Assembly: GCA_902506225.1 (NCBI GenBank)
Contig: LR733345.1
Coordinates: forward strand, 434,001 to 498,000
Direction of reading: 5' to 3'
Length of the DNA stretch: 64,000 nucleotides
Source of the DNA: Faucicola sp902506225
GTDB lineage: Bacteria; Pseudomonadota; Gammaproteobacteria; Pseudomonadales; Moraxellaceae
Part shown: in pieces, positions 54,322-63,511 of the stretch
How the letters are laid out: every line of letters begins with the position of its first letter
Numbering within the stretch: the stretch's first letter is position 1
Program-made: the position numbers and the translations under genes
Notes under the pieces: model-generated
Told to the model about the DNA's origin: nothing
Databases searched by the model: none
The model's input: the letters and a program-made list of their open reading frames with translations, nothing else

Positions 54322-55557
54322 ATGAGTGAGATTAAAGTCCCCGTATTCCCAGAGTCCGTTGCTGACGGTACAATTGTTGCTTGGAATTTTAATGAAGGCG
54401 ATCAAGTAAGCCGTGACGCTGTATTGTGTGAAATCGAAACCGATAAAGTTGTGATGGAAGTGGTGGCACAAGCTGACGGCGTGCTTAGCAAAATTCTTAA
54501 ACAAGTTGACGACACAGTGCTTTCTGCTGAAGTCATCGGTGAGCTGACTGAAGGCGCAACCGCGGCTGCACCAGCAAGCCAACCTACTGAAACACAAGCA
54601 CCAGCTGCCCAAGCTGAAGCTGCGCCTGCAGCTGCACAACAAGCGCCTACCGCTCAAGCGACTTCTGAAGCAGATTATAAAGACCAAAGCCCAGCGGTTC
54701 GTAAAGCAGCGAATACCACAGGCGTCAATCCTGCAGATGTTGAAGGTTCAGGTCGTGGCGGCCGTGTGACCAAAGAAGACATGGCAAACCCAACCTTAAA
54801 AGCCAACAATGCAATTAAAGCAGACAATGGCCAAGTGGTTGCCAATGCCGTCGGTCAACGTGCAGACAAACGTGTGCCAATGACCCGTTTACGCGCCCGT
54901 GTGGCTGAGCGTCTGTTAGCCGCTACCCAAGAAACTGCGATGTTGACCACGTTTAACGAAGTGAACATGAAACCCATCATGGACTTACGTGGTGAGTTCA
55001 AAGAGCGTTTTGAAAAACGTCACGGTGTAAAACTAGGCTTTATGTCATTGTTTGTAAAAGCCGCTACTGAAGCGTTAAAACGTTTCCCAGCGGTAAATGC
55101 CTCTATTGATGGCAGCGATATCGTTTATCATGGTTATTATGATGTAGGTGTTGCGGTATCGAGCGACCGTGGTCTTGTGGTGCCGGTATTACGTGACACT
55201 GACCAAATGGGTATGGCAGATATCGAACGTGCAATTGGTAACTATGCGTCAAAAGCGCGTGAAGGTAAATTAGGTATTGAAGACATGACAGGTGGTACTT
55301 TCACCATTACCAATGGTGGTGTATTTGGCTCATTGATGTCAACCCCAATCATCAATCCACCACAAACAGCGATTTTGGGTATGCATGCGACAAAAGAACG
55401 CCCAATGGCGGTTAATGGCGAAGTAGTAATTCTACCTATGATGTACTTGGCATTGTCGTATGACCACCGTTTAATTGATGGTAAAGAAGCCGTACAATTC
55501 TTGGTGACTATCAAAGAATTGGTTGAAAACCCAGCAATGCTACTTCTCGATTTATAA
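54322..55557 (+). CDS. sucB: 2-oxoglutarate dehydrogenase E2 component (dihydrolipoyl succinyltransferase)
   Basis: Core of the complex, transferring succinyl to CoA. The 411 residues comprise one lipoyl domain (1-75; lipoyl-Lys42 in EIETDKVVMEV), an Ala/Pro/Gln/Glu hinge (about 80-118), the E1/E3-binding domain (about 122-160) and the catalytic domain (about 180-411) with GGVFGSLMSTPIINPPQ and DHRLIDG. AGGAG precedes ATG 54322. A terminator follows. Confidence 0.97.
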   Translation: MSEIKVPVFPESVADGTIVAWNFNEGDQVSRDAVLCEIETDKVVMEVVAQADGVLSKILKQVDDTVLSAEVIGELTEGATAAAPASQPTETQAPAAQAEAAPAAAQQAPTAQATSEADYKDQSPAVRKAANTTGVNPADVEGSGRGGRVTKEDMANPTLKANNAIKADNGQVVANAVGQRADKRVPMTRLRARVAERLLAATQETAMLTTFNEVNMKPIMDLRGEFKERFEKRHGVKLGFMSLFVKAATEALKRFPAVNASIDGSDIVYHGYYDVGVAVSSDRGLVVPVLRDTDQMGMADIERAIGNYASKAREGKLGIEDMTGGTFTITNGGVFGSLMSTPIINPPQTAILGMHATKERPMAVNGEVVILPMMYLALSYDHRLIDGKEAVQFLVTIKELVENPAMLLLDL

Positions 55558-55559
55558 TG

Positions 55560-55599
55560 AAAAAAGCCTGTATTGGCAAAGGTTGATACAGGCTTTTTT
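55560..55599 (+). terminator. Terminator between sucB and lpdA
   Basis: A 14-base perfect stem, AAAAAAGCCTGTAT with ATACAGGCTTTTTT around a 12-base loop, starting right after the sucB stop. It may be partial, to allow lower lpdA expression. Confidence 0.92.
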
Positions 55600-55644
55600 G
55601 TTTAACAACTTTAACAATAACAATTCAAATTTTTGGTGAAGATT

Positions 55645-57093
55645 ATGAAAGAAAGCTATGATTTGGTAATTATCGGTGGTGGCCCTGGTGGCTACGAAGC
55701 AGCTATCCGTGCAGGTCAATTAGGTATGAGCGTGGCTTGTATCGAAAAACGTATTAATAAAGGTGAGCCAGCGTTAGGTGGTACCTGTTTGAACGTCGGT
55801 TGCATTCCTTCAAAAGCATTGCTAGACAGCTCACATCGCTATGAAGCAACAAAACATGATTTAGCCGACCACGGTATCACCACAGGTGAAGTGGCGATTG
55901 ACATCAGTAAAATGTTAAGTCGTAAAGACGCTATCGTTAAGCAATTAACCGGTGGTGTGGCTGCATTGTTAAAAGGTAACGGTGCTGACTGGCTACAAGG
56001 TACAGGTAAATTACTTGATGGTAAAGGTGCGGATAAACAAGTTGAATTTACCCCATTAGATGGTTCTGCGCCTACTACTATTACCGCTAAAAATGTGATT
56101 TTGGCGTCTGGTTCTGTGCCCATTGATATCCCTGTTGCCCCGATTGATAACGAATATATCGTTGATTCAACCGGTGCGTTAGACTTTACCGAAGTGCCTG
56201 CGCGTCTAGGCGTCATTGGTGGGGGTGTGATTGGTCTTGAACTGGGTTCGGTATGGCGTCGTCTGGGTAGTGAAGTGGTGGTGTTTGAAGCCATGCCAGA
56301 ATTTTTAGCCGCGGCAGACAAAGCCGTGAGCAAAGAAGCGGCAAAACTACTAAAAGCCCAAGGCATGGATATCCGTATTGATACCAAAGTCACTCAGGCT
56401 CAAGTAGAAAATGGTCAGGTACTTGTATCGTTTGACGCCAAAGGTCAAGCAGGACAAGAAACTTTCGATAAACTCATCGTTTGTGTGGGTCGCCGTGCTT
56501 ATAAAGAAAACCTACTTGGTGAAAATTCAGGAGTAGAGCTTACTGAACGTGGTTTGGTAGCGGTGAATGACTTCTGTCAAACCAACCTTGATGGCGTCTA
56601 TGCAATCGGTGACTTGGTGCGTGGTCCAATGCTGGCACACAAAGCGATGGAAGAAGGCATGATGGCAGTTGAACGTATTCATGGTGAAAAAGTTCAAGTC
56701 AATTATGACACCATTATTAGCGTGATTTACACACACCCAGAAATTGCATGGGTTGGCTTGACTGAAGAACAAGCCAAAGAGAAAGGTCATGAAGTCAAAA
56801 CAGGTCAATTTAGCTTAGCTGCCAATGGCCGTGCGTTAGCCGCTGGTGAAGCTCAAGGCTTCATCAAAGTGGTCGCCGATGCCAAAACTGACCGTTTACT
56901 GGGTATGCATGTCGTGTCAGCGGGTGCAGGTGATATCGTTCATCAAGGCATGATTGCGATGGAATTTGTGTCAAGTATTGAAGACTTGCAGTTGATGACG
57001 TTTGCTCACCCAACCATTTCTGAAGCAGTACACGAGGCGGTGCTATCAGCGGATGGTCGTGCGATTCATGCGATTCAACGTAAGCGCAAATAA
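55645..57093 (+). CDS. lpdA: Dihydrolipoamide dehydrogenase E3
   Basis: Reoxidises dihydrolipoyl groups of 2-oxo acid dehydrogenases and gives NADH. In 482 residues: FAD fold VIIGGGPGGYEAAIRAGQLG, redox disulfide GGTCLNVGCIPSKALL, NAD fold GVIGGGVIGLELGSVW and the catalytic His-Glu pair in FAHPTISEAVHEAVL. ATG 55645 has GGTGAAG upstream; a TTG at 55633 is in frame. Position between sucB and sucC marks it as the 2-oxoglutarate dehydrogenase E3. Confidence 0.96.
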   Translation: MKESYDLVIIGGGPGGYEAAIRAGQLGMSVACIEKRINKGEPALGGTCLNVGCIPSKALLDSSHRYEATKHDLADHGITTGEVAIDISKMLSRKDAIVKQLTGGVAALLKGNGADWLQGTGKLLDGKGADKQVEFTPLDGSAPTTITAKNVILASGSVPIDIPVAPIDNEYIVDSTGALDFTEVPARLGVIGGGVIGLELGSVWRRLGSEVVVFEAMPEFLAAADKAVSKEAAKLLKAQGMDIRIDTKVTQAQVENGQVLVSFDAKGQAGQETFDKLIVCVGRRAYKENLLGENSGVELTERGLVAVNDFCQTNLDGVYAIGDLVRGPMLAHKAMEEGMMAVERIHGEKVQVNYDTIISVIYTHPEIAWVGLTEEQAKEKGHEVKTGQFSLAANGRALAAGEAQGFIKVVADAKTDRLLGMHVVSAGAGDIVHQGMIAMEFVSSIEDLQLMTFAHPTISEAVHEAVLSADGRAIHAIQRKRK

Positions 57094-57281
57094 CCCAGTT
57101 CTAAGTAATTTGGCTCACAAGTAACTTAGTTTACAAGTAAATGGGCTAATTAGTTTATGCGTCAATAGTTTGGATAAAGCAGGTGAGCTAACTAGATTAT
57201 CAAACATGTTAGCTCACTGTTGACCACAATATTCAAAAATAATTTTAAAACAATGTAAACCAAAACCGAGAGGATAAATTC

Positions 57282-58457
57282 ATGAATTTACATGAGTATC
57301 AAGCCAAAGAATTATTAAAAAGCTATGGATTGCCCGTACAAGAAGGTATCATCGCTAAAAATGGCGACGAAGCCGCAGCAGCGTTTGACAAAATGGCAGG
57401 CAACGCCGGTGCCGTTGTTGTTAAAGCCCAAGTACATGCCGGTGGCCGTGGTAAAGCAGGCGGCGTAAAAATCGCTAAAACGCGTGAAGAAGCTAAACAA
57501 ATTGCTGAAGAATTAATTGGTAAAAACTTGGTAACTTACCAAACTGACGCCAACGGTCAACCTGTTAACAGCGTACTTATCGCCGAAGACATGTATCCAA
57601 TCGCAACTGAATTGTACTTAGGTGCTGTGGTAGACCGTTCAGCACGCCGCGTGGTATTCATGGCGTCTACTGAAGGCGGTGTTGAGATTGAGAAAGTTGC
57701 TGAAGAAACCCCAGAAAAAATTATCAAAGTTGTTGTTGATCCACTAGTGGGCTTACAACCTAGCCAAGCTCGTGAAGTCGCTTTCAAACTGGGTCTAAAA
57801 GACAAGCAAATCAACGAATTTGCCAAATTAATGACAGGCGCTTATAAAGCCTTTATTGAAAATGACTTTGCTTTATTTGAAATCAATCCATTAGCGGTTC
57901 GTAAATCTGGCGAATTAGCCTGTGTTGACGCCAAAATCGGCATCGACTCAAATGCGCTTTATCGCCTGCCAAAAGTCGCTGAACAACGTGACAAATCACA
58001 AGAAAATGAGCGTGAATTAAAAGCCTCAGAATTTGACCTAAACTATGTTGCACTTGAAGGTAACATCGGCTGTATGGTGAATGGCGCCGGTCTTGCGATG
58101 GCAACCATGGACATCATCAAACTATATGGCGGTCAACCCGCTAACTTCCTAGACGTAGGCGGCGGCGCGACCAAAGAACGTGTGGTTGAAGCGTTCAAAT
58201 TAATTCTTGAAGACAAATCAGTCCAAGGCGTACTCATCAACATCTTTGGTGGTATCGTACGTTGTGACATGATTGCTGAAGCGATTATCGAAGCGGTGAA
58301 AGAAGTCAACGTTACCGTACCTGTGGTTGTTCGCCTTGAAGGTAACAACGCTGAAAAAGGTGCGCAAATCCTACGTGATTCAGGTCTTAAATTAATTCCT
58401 GCTGAAGGTCTTTCTGAAGCCGGTCAAAAAATTGTTGATGCGGTTAATAATGCCTAA
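57282..58457 (+). CDS. sucC: Succinyl-CoA ligase beta subunit
   Basis: ATP-grasp subunit that binds nucleotide and succinate. The 391 residues start MNLHEYQAKELLKSYGLPV and hold VKAQVHAGGRGKAGGV, FEINPLAV and GGIVRCDMIAEAI. GAGAGGAT precedes ATG 57282. 188 bases after lpdA. Confidence 0.97.
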   Translation: MNLHEYQAKELLKSYGLPVQEGIIAKNGDEAAAAFDKMAGNAGAVVVKAQVHAGGRGKAGGVKIAKTREEAKQIAEELIGKNLVTYQTDANGQPVNSVLIAEDMYPIATELYLGAVVDRSARRVVFMASTEGGVEIEKVAEETPEKIIKVVVDPLVGLQPSQAREVAFKLGLKDKQINEFAKLMTGAYKAFIENDFALFEINPLAVRKSGELACVDAKIGIDSNALYRLPKVAEQRDKSQENERELKASEFDLNYVALEGNIGCMVNGAGLAMATMDIIKLYGGQPANFLDVGGGATKERVVEAFKLILEDKSVQGVLINIFGGIVRCDMIAEAIIEAVKEVNVTVPVVVRLEGNNAEKGAQILRDSGLKLIPAEGLSEAGQKIVDAVNNA

Positions 58458-58544
58458 TTAAGAAATTATAGGTATGAGCGAGTAGGGCCATGTGCCCTAC
58501 TGGTTAATCGTTTAAATCAAACATAAAAAGTAAAAGGAAAAACA

Positions 58545-59447
58545 ATGAGCGTATTAGTTGGAAAAGACACTAAAGTATTAGTGCAAGGTTTCACAGGTAA
58601 AAACGGTACTCTACACTCAGAGCAATCAATTGCTTATGGTACCAACATCGTTGGCGGTGTAACCCCGGGTAAAGGCGGTACAACCCACCTTGATCGTCCA
58701 GTATTTGATACCATGGATGAAGCAGTAACAGCAACGGGTGCTAATGCCTCTGTTATCTTTGTACCAGCACCATTTGTATTGGACTCAATCGTTGAAGCGA
58801 TTAACTCTGGCGTAAAATTGATTGTGGTCATCACCGAAGGCGTACCTACCCTAGATATGCTAAAAGCCAAACGTTACTTAGAAAACGTCAACGCTGACCT
58901 ACAAGCCAAGGGCGAAGAAATCATCCGTATGGTAGGTCCAAACTGTCCAGGCGTCATCAGCCCAGGTAAATGCAAAATCGGTATCATGCCAGGTCACATT
59001 CACCAAGAAGGTAAAGTCGGTATCATCTCACGTTCTGGTACACTGACTTATGAAGCGGTTGCCCAAACTACTAAACTTGGCTTTGGTCAATCAACCTGTA
59101 TCGGTATCGGTGGTGACCCAATCCCAGGTATGAACCAAATCGACGCATTAAAATTGCTTCAAGACGACCCACAAACCGAAGCGATTGTATTGATCGGTGA
59201 AATCGGTGGTACGGCTGAAGAGGAAGCGGCTGCATACGTTAAAGACCACGTGACTAAACCCGTCATTGGTTATATCGCAGGTGTCACAGCGCCAAAAGGT
59301 AAACGTATGGGACATGCCGGTGCGATTATCTCAGGTGGTAAAGGTACAGCGGAAGAAAAATTCAAAGCCTTTGAAGATGCTGGTATTGCTTATACCCGTG
59401 ACCCTTCAAAAATCGGTGAAAAAGTAAAAGAAGTCACTGGTTGGTAA
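58545..59447 (+). CDS. sucD: Succinyl-CoA ligase alpha subunit
   Basis: CoA-binding and phosphohistidine subunit of the only TCA step with substrate-level phosphorylation. The 300 residues show GFTGKNGTLHSEQ, GPNCPGVISPGKCKIG, IGIGGDPIPG and the phosphorylated His in GHAGAIISGGKGTA. AAAAGGAAAAAC precedes ATG 58545; 87 bases after sucC. Last gene of the TCA block. Confidence 0.97.
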   Translation: MSVLVGKDTKVLVQGFTGKNGTLHSEQSIAYGTNIVGGVTPGKGGTTHLDRPVFDTMDEAVTATGANASVIFVPAPFVLDSIVEAINSGVKLIVVITEGVPTLDMLKAKRYLENVNADLQAKGEEIIRMVGPNCPGVISPGKCKIGIMPGHIHQEGKVGIISRSGTLTYEAVAQTTKLGFGQSTCIGIGGDPIPGMNQIDALKLLQDDPQTEAIVLIGEIGGTAEEEAAAYVKDHVTKPVIGYIAGVTAPKGKRMGHAGAIISGGKGTAEEKFKAFEDAGIAYTRDPSKIGEKVKEVTGW

Positions 59448-59473
59448 TCATCCGCTATTTTGACTAATCAAGA

Positions 59474-59503
59474 GCAGATAATCATTGGGTTATCTGCTTT
59501 TTT
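59474..59503 (+). terminator. Rho-independent terminator of sucCD
   Basis: GCAGATAA (59474-59481), loop TCATTGGG, TTATCTGC (59490-59497) and six T. Confidence 0.92.
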
Positions 59504-59510
59504 ATTATCC

Positions 59511-59542
59511 GCTGGTGTTAGCAAACGCTGGTGTTAGTAAAA
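59511..59542. repeat. 16-base tandem duplication
   Basis: GCTGGTGTTAGCAAAC at 59511-59526 is followed directly by GCTGGTGTTAGTAAAA. Two units, 14 of 16 bases equal; no function evident. Confidence 0.75.
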
Positions 59543-59660
59543 TACCCTCAATCAATTTTAATAATGCCTTTAAAATATTCGGGCAGATAAAATATTTGCC
59601 ATAAAAATATGTTAAGCTTGATGTAAACTATTTGAAAAACTTGTCTTATTAAGAGTCACT

Positions 59661-60548
59661 ATGTCGAAAAAAATCACTCACGCTGTTATCCCTGTGGCAG
59701 GGTTTGGCACGCGTATGCTACCACTATCAAAAGCCGTGCCAAAAGAATTGCTACCACTTGGCAATAAGCCTGCCATTCAATACGTCGTTGAAGAAGCGAT
59801 TGCCGCAGGTTTAACCAATATTGTTTTGGTGAATCATGCGCAAAAAACCGCCATTGAAAACTATTTTGACATCAATAGCGAGCTTGATACCCAGTTACGG
59901 GGTAAAGGTAAAGCGGCGCTAGCAGATAGTTTAAACTGGCTACCTGCAGGGGTCACGGTTACCAGTGTACGCCAAGGCAAACCGTTAGGGTTAGGGCATG
60001 CTGTGTTGCAAGCCCGTCCCATTGTAGGTGATGAACCGTTTGCTGTGCTGTTACCGGATGTGATTTTAAACCCCTATAACACTGACTATACTCAGCAGAA
60101 TTTAGCCTACATGCTGCAGCAGTTTGCCAAGCAGCAGCATTCACAGATATTGGTTGATCCAGTGAAAGAAAGTGATATTCATAAATATGGCATTGCCAAG
60201 CTTGCCAGCACACAAATGGTAGCAAAGTCTGAACAAAACCAGTCATTTACTGTGACGGGGTTTGTGGAAAAACCCAAAGCTGAAGATGCGCCTTCTAACT
60301 TGGCTGTCGTTGGGCGCTATGTATTTAATAATGCTATTTTTGAGTATCTAGCCAACACGCAGCCAAGTGTGGGTGGGGAAATTCAGCTGACTGATGCCAT
60401 TGATGCGCTTATTAGCACGCAAGGGGTAGATGTGGTTAGCATGGTGGGTAACAGCTTTGATGCAGGTGACATGAATAGCTACTTGCAAGCCGTTGGTTAT
60501 TTTGCCACCCAATTGGGTATTGAAGCGTTTCAACATACAGCAAATTAA
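59661..60548 (+). CDS. galU: UTP-glucose-1-phosphate uridylyltransferase
   Basis: Makes UDP-glucose, precursor of cell-surface polysaccharides. The 295 residues contain the nucleotide-binding PVAGFGTRMLPLSKAVPKELLPL (G-x-G-T-R), GLGHAVLQARP, the DVIL metal Asp site and VEKPK. ATG 59661 follows AAGAG. First gene of a galU-pgi-ugd-like-galE cluster with gaps of 17, 28 and 8 bases, similar to the conserved sugar-precursor module of Acinetobacter capsule loci. Confidence 0.96.
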   Translation: MSKKITHAVIPVAGFGTRMLPLSKAVPKELLPLGNKPAIQYVVEEAIAAGLTNIVLVNHAQKTAIENYFDINSELDTQLRGKGKAALADSLNWLPAGVTVTSVRQGKPLGLGHAVLQARPIVGDEPFAVLLPDVILNPYNTDYTQQNLAYMLQQFAKQQHSQILVDPVKESDIHKYGIAKLASTQMVAKSEQNQSFTVTGFVEKPKAEDAPSNLAVVGRYVFNNAIFEYLANTQPSVGGEIQLTDAIDALISTQGVDVVSMVGNSFDAGDMNSYLQAVGYFATQLGIEAFQHTAN

Positions 60549-60565
60549 TATGGGGTCATAGACGA

Positions 60566-62212
60566 ATGTCAACCGATACAAGTGCGAATCGTACATGGCA
60601 AACACTGTCTACTCAAGCAGATAGTATGGCCACGCTTAATCAACTTTTTAGCCAACAATCCAATCGCGGCTTACAGTACCGCGTTGCCGCGTGCGACATG
60701 ATCATGGATTTTAGTAAACAAAAAATTGATGAAGCGGTGCTCAGTAATTTAATCACCCTGGCAAATGAGCGTGAGTTAGCGCAAGAAATACATCGGCTGA
60801 TGACAGGCGAAATCGTGAATGATACTGAGCATCGTCCCGCATTGCATACCGCGTTAAGACAGCCGCAAGGTGAGCAAGTTTGGGTCGAAGGTATCAATGT
60901 CATTGAGCAGGTGCATAACAGCTTACAAAAAGCGGAAAAGTTGGTTGAGCGGATTCGTAATGGGGTTTGGCGTGGTTATTCTGGTCAGGCAATCACCGAT
61001 GTCGTGAATATCGGGGTCGGCGGCTCAGATCTAGGGCCAGTGATGGCAACAACGGCACTAAAAGAATGGACAGATACCCCTATCAATGTGCATTTTGTCT
61101 CCAACATGGATGGCACCCAGCTCGATAGTTTGCTTAAGGTATTAAATCCGCAAACCACGCTGTTTATTATCTCGTCGAAATCATTTTCCACCATTGATAC
61201 GCTGTCCAACGCCAAGACGGCGATGTCGTGGTTGTTAGCCAGTCATGATAACAAAGCCACTATTTTGCGTCGTCATTTTATTGGGATTTCTACCAAAGCG
61301 GATAAGATGTCAGAATGGGGTATTCATGTCGATAACCAACTCATGCTCTGGGATTGGGTTGGGGGTCGATTCTCCATGTGGTCGGTGATTGGACTGGCGA
61401 TTGCCATAAAAATTGGCATGCACAATTTTTATGAACTGCTAGCAGGTGCCTATGAGATGGATCGGCATTTTGCCACCGCCGATTTTGCTCAAAACATGCC
61501 TGTGTTGTTAGGGCTACTCGGTGTTTGGAACAGTACGTTTTTGCACATCAACGCCCATACGGTTCTACCTTATGATGGTCGGTTATCTTTTTTTCCCAAC
61601 TACTTAACTCAGCTTGAGATGGAGAGTAACGGTAAATCCGTCAATCGCCAAGGTGAGGCAGTGACTTACAGTACTTGTCCGATTTTGTGGGGTGATATTG
61701 GCTCCAATGCTCAGCATGCGTTTTATCAGTTGCTGCATCAAGGCACACAGGCAGTCAGTTGTGATTTTATTGCGCCCATCAAACGCTACGCAGATGCCCA
61801 AACAATCAATAAAAACTTGCTTGAGCAGCACGGACTTTCGCTTGCCAACTGCTTAGCGCAAAGCCAAGTGCTGGCGTTTGGCAATGCCGCCATCAAAGAC
61901 AGCAATAATGGTATGGATAAATTCAAACATTATCGCGGTAATCAGCCGTCAACGACCATTCTACTCAAACAGCTGACCCCAAGAACGTTAGGGTCATTGA
62001 TTGCGCTGTATGAGCACAAAGTGTTTGTTATGTCAGTTATTTGGCAGATTAACCCATTTGACCAGTGGGGGGTCGAAGTTGGTAAAGTGATGGCTAATGC
62101 AGTCTTTGATGCCTTAGTATCAACGCAAGAATTATCGCCGCAACAAGCGCAGCCATTTGATAGCTCAACCAATCAGTTACTAAATACCATTAAAACAACC
62201 TTTGCAAGCTGA
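60566..62212 (+). CDS. pgi: Glucose-6-phosphate isomerase
   Basis: Interconverts glucose 6-phosphate and fructose 6-phosphate, here supplying sugar phosphates for UDP-sugars. The 548 residues have the family signatures VNIGVGGSDLGPVMAT, FISS-like FIISSKSFSTIDTL, the WVGGRFSMWSVIGL region, catalytic Glu in MESNGKSV and the C-terminal QWGVEVGKV. ATG 60566 starts 17 bases after galU. Confidence 0.96.
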   Translation: MSTDTSANRTWQTLSTQADSMATLNQLFSQQSNRGLQYRVAACDMIMDFSKQKIDEAVLSNLITLANERELAQEIHRLMTGEIVNDTEHRPALHTALRQPQGEQVWVEGINVIEQVHNSLQKAEKLVERIRNGVWRGYSGQAITDVVNIGVGGSDLGPVMATTALKEWTDTPINVHFVSNMDGTQLDSLLKVLNPQTTLFIISSKSFSTIDTLSNAKTAMSWLLASHDNKATILRRHFIGISTKADKMSEWGIHVDNQLMLWDWVGGRFSMWSVIGLAIAIKIGMHNFYELLAGAYEMDRHFATADFAQNMPVLLGLLGVWNSTFLHINAHTVLPYDGRLSFFPNYLTQLEMESNGKSVNRQGEAVTYSTCPILWGDIGSNAQHAFYQLLHQGTQAVSCDFIAPIKRYADAQTINKNLLEQHGLSLANCLAQSQVLAFGNAAIKDSNNGMDKFKHYRGNQPSTTILLKQLTPRTLGSLIALYEHKVFVMSVIWQINPFDQWGVEVGKVMANAVFDALVSTQELSPQQAQPFDSSTNQLLNTIKTTFAS

Positions 62213-62240
62213 TGATGGATAGGGATAAAAGAAGAAAACA

Positions 62241-63503
62241 ATGACAAAAACTGTATATGTAATTGGCAGTACCAATGAATCAATCAATGCCTGTATTTTG
62301 CTTGCCACCCTTCAATACCAAGTCATGCTATTGACCGATGACAATAGCCTTCAGCAGGTCATGAATGATTACCAGTTTGATCGGCAGATGGTGCTACTGT
62401 GGCAGTTGTACCAATCTCAAGGCAACATCGTTACCCAGCCTTTGCCAACCCATGATTTTTCAGCCTATGTCAGCGCAGATGATATTTGGTTGTTTGTCGA
62501 TGGTGTATCAGCGCAGGCACTTGACCAATTTGGCTCATTTCATTTTAACCCAACCACCCAGATTATCATCAGCGGTGTCAAAGCCATGGGTGAGATTGAA
62601 CAATTCGCGCGCAAATTGACGACTACTTGGGTATATTATCTTCCCTTTATTTTTATGAAAGATGGGGCGAATTTTAGTTCTTTTTTCCAAGCCGATTTGG
62701 CACTGATTGGTGAAAAAACGCAAGGTAGTAGCGCGCATAACAACATTTTGCTGTTTTTTATTGAAAAAAGTGATAAGCACTTTATTACCGATATCAAAAC
62801 GGCAGAATTTGCGCGCAGTAGTATCATGGGAATGCTAGCAACACGTTTGTCTTTCATGAATGAAATGGCGCGTCTTGCCGCCAGTGAACAGGTCAATATC
62901 AAACAAGTCGAGCAAATCCTTGGGCTTGATAAACGCATTGGTAAAGATTATCTCAAAGCAGGTTGGGGATTTGGTGGCAAGTCATTGCCGCTAGAATTGG
63001 ATTTTTTGATTGATAGTTTTAAGCACAATCAAGTGGAGACGTCGCTGCTCGAGGCGGTAAAATCCATTAATGAAGACCAAAAAGAACTGATTTTCCGTGA
63101 ATTTTGGCAATATTTTGATGGCTTTATCGAAAATAAAACGGTGATGATTTGGGGTTCGGGCTATCGTAATGGTACAGGACGCACCACCCATTCAGCGTTT
63201 CATCCACTCATTAAATTATTGTGGTCATACAATATCAAAACGATTGTGTATGCCAACAATACCAAAGAAGAATTGTTAGAGTTATACGGTAATCATCCGC
63301 TGTTTTCATTGACCGACGATGCCTATGCGCCGCTTACGCAAGTGCAAGCGTTGTTTATTGTCAACTGGTCGCTACCGATCAAGCCGGATATCAATCGCTT
63401 AAATAACATTGCATTACCCATTTTCGATGCAAAAAATACGTTAACCGAACCACAAATTCAGCAGCTCGTTGGTTTTTATACGGGTATAGGCTGTAAAAAA
63501 TAG
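62241..63503 (+). CDS. UDP-glucose 6-dehydrogenase-like protein, catalytic residues lost
   Basis: The 420 residues can be aligned by eye with UDP-glucose/GDP-mannose dehydrogenases over their whole length (N-domain 1-180, linking helix 185-215, C-domain 290-410), but all key sites differ. The dinucleotide motif GxGxxG reads GSTNES (9-14); STVPVGT reads SGVKAMG; PEFLREG reads PFIFMKDG; the helix AELxKxxxN reads AEFARSSIM (Lys to Arg192, Asn to Met196); GFGGSCxPKD reads GFGGKSLPLE (catalytic Cys to Ser248, Asp to Glu252). LATRLSFMNE and GWGFGG remain. The frame is intact and the gene lies in the expected ugd place, 28 bases after pgi and eight before galE. It is probably not an active dehydrogenase; a structural or regulatory role is inference. 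Confidence 0.82.
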   Translation: MTKTVYVIGSTNESINACILLATLQYQVMLLTDDNSLQQVMNDYQFDRQMVLLWQLYQSQGNIVTQPLPTHDFSAYVSADDIWLFVDGVSAQALDQFGSFHFNPTTQIIISGVKAMGEIEQFARKLTTTWVYYLPFIFMKDGANFSSFFQADLALIGEKTQGSSAHNNILLFFIEKSDKHFITDIKTAEFARSSIMGMLATRLSFMNEMARLAASEQVNIKQVEQILGLDKRIGKDYLKAGWGFGGKSLPLELDFLIDSFKHNQVETSLLEAVKSINEDQKELIFREFWQYFDGFIENKTVMIWGSGYRNGTGRTTHSAFHPLIKLLWSYNIKTIVYANNTKEELLELYGNHPLFSLTDDAYAPLTQVQALFIVNWSLPIKPDINRLNNIALPIFDAKNTLTEPQIQQLVGFYTGIGCKK

Positions 63504-63511
63504 GCAAAAAG

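Noticed and set aside
55839..56393. 184-codon frame antisense to lpdA
   Set aside because: Shadow of the conserved lpdA coding frame, no ribosome site or family pattern.
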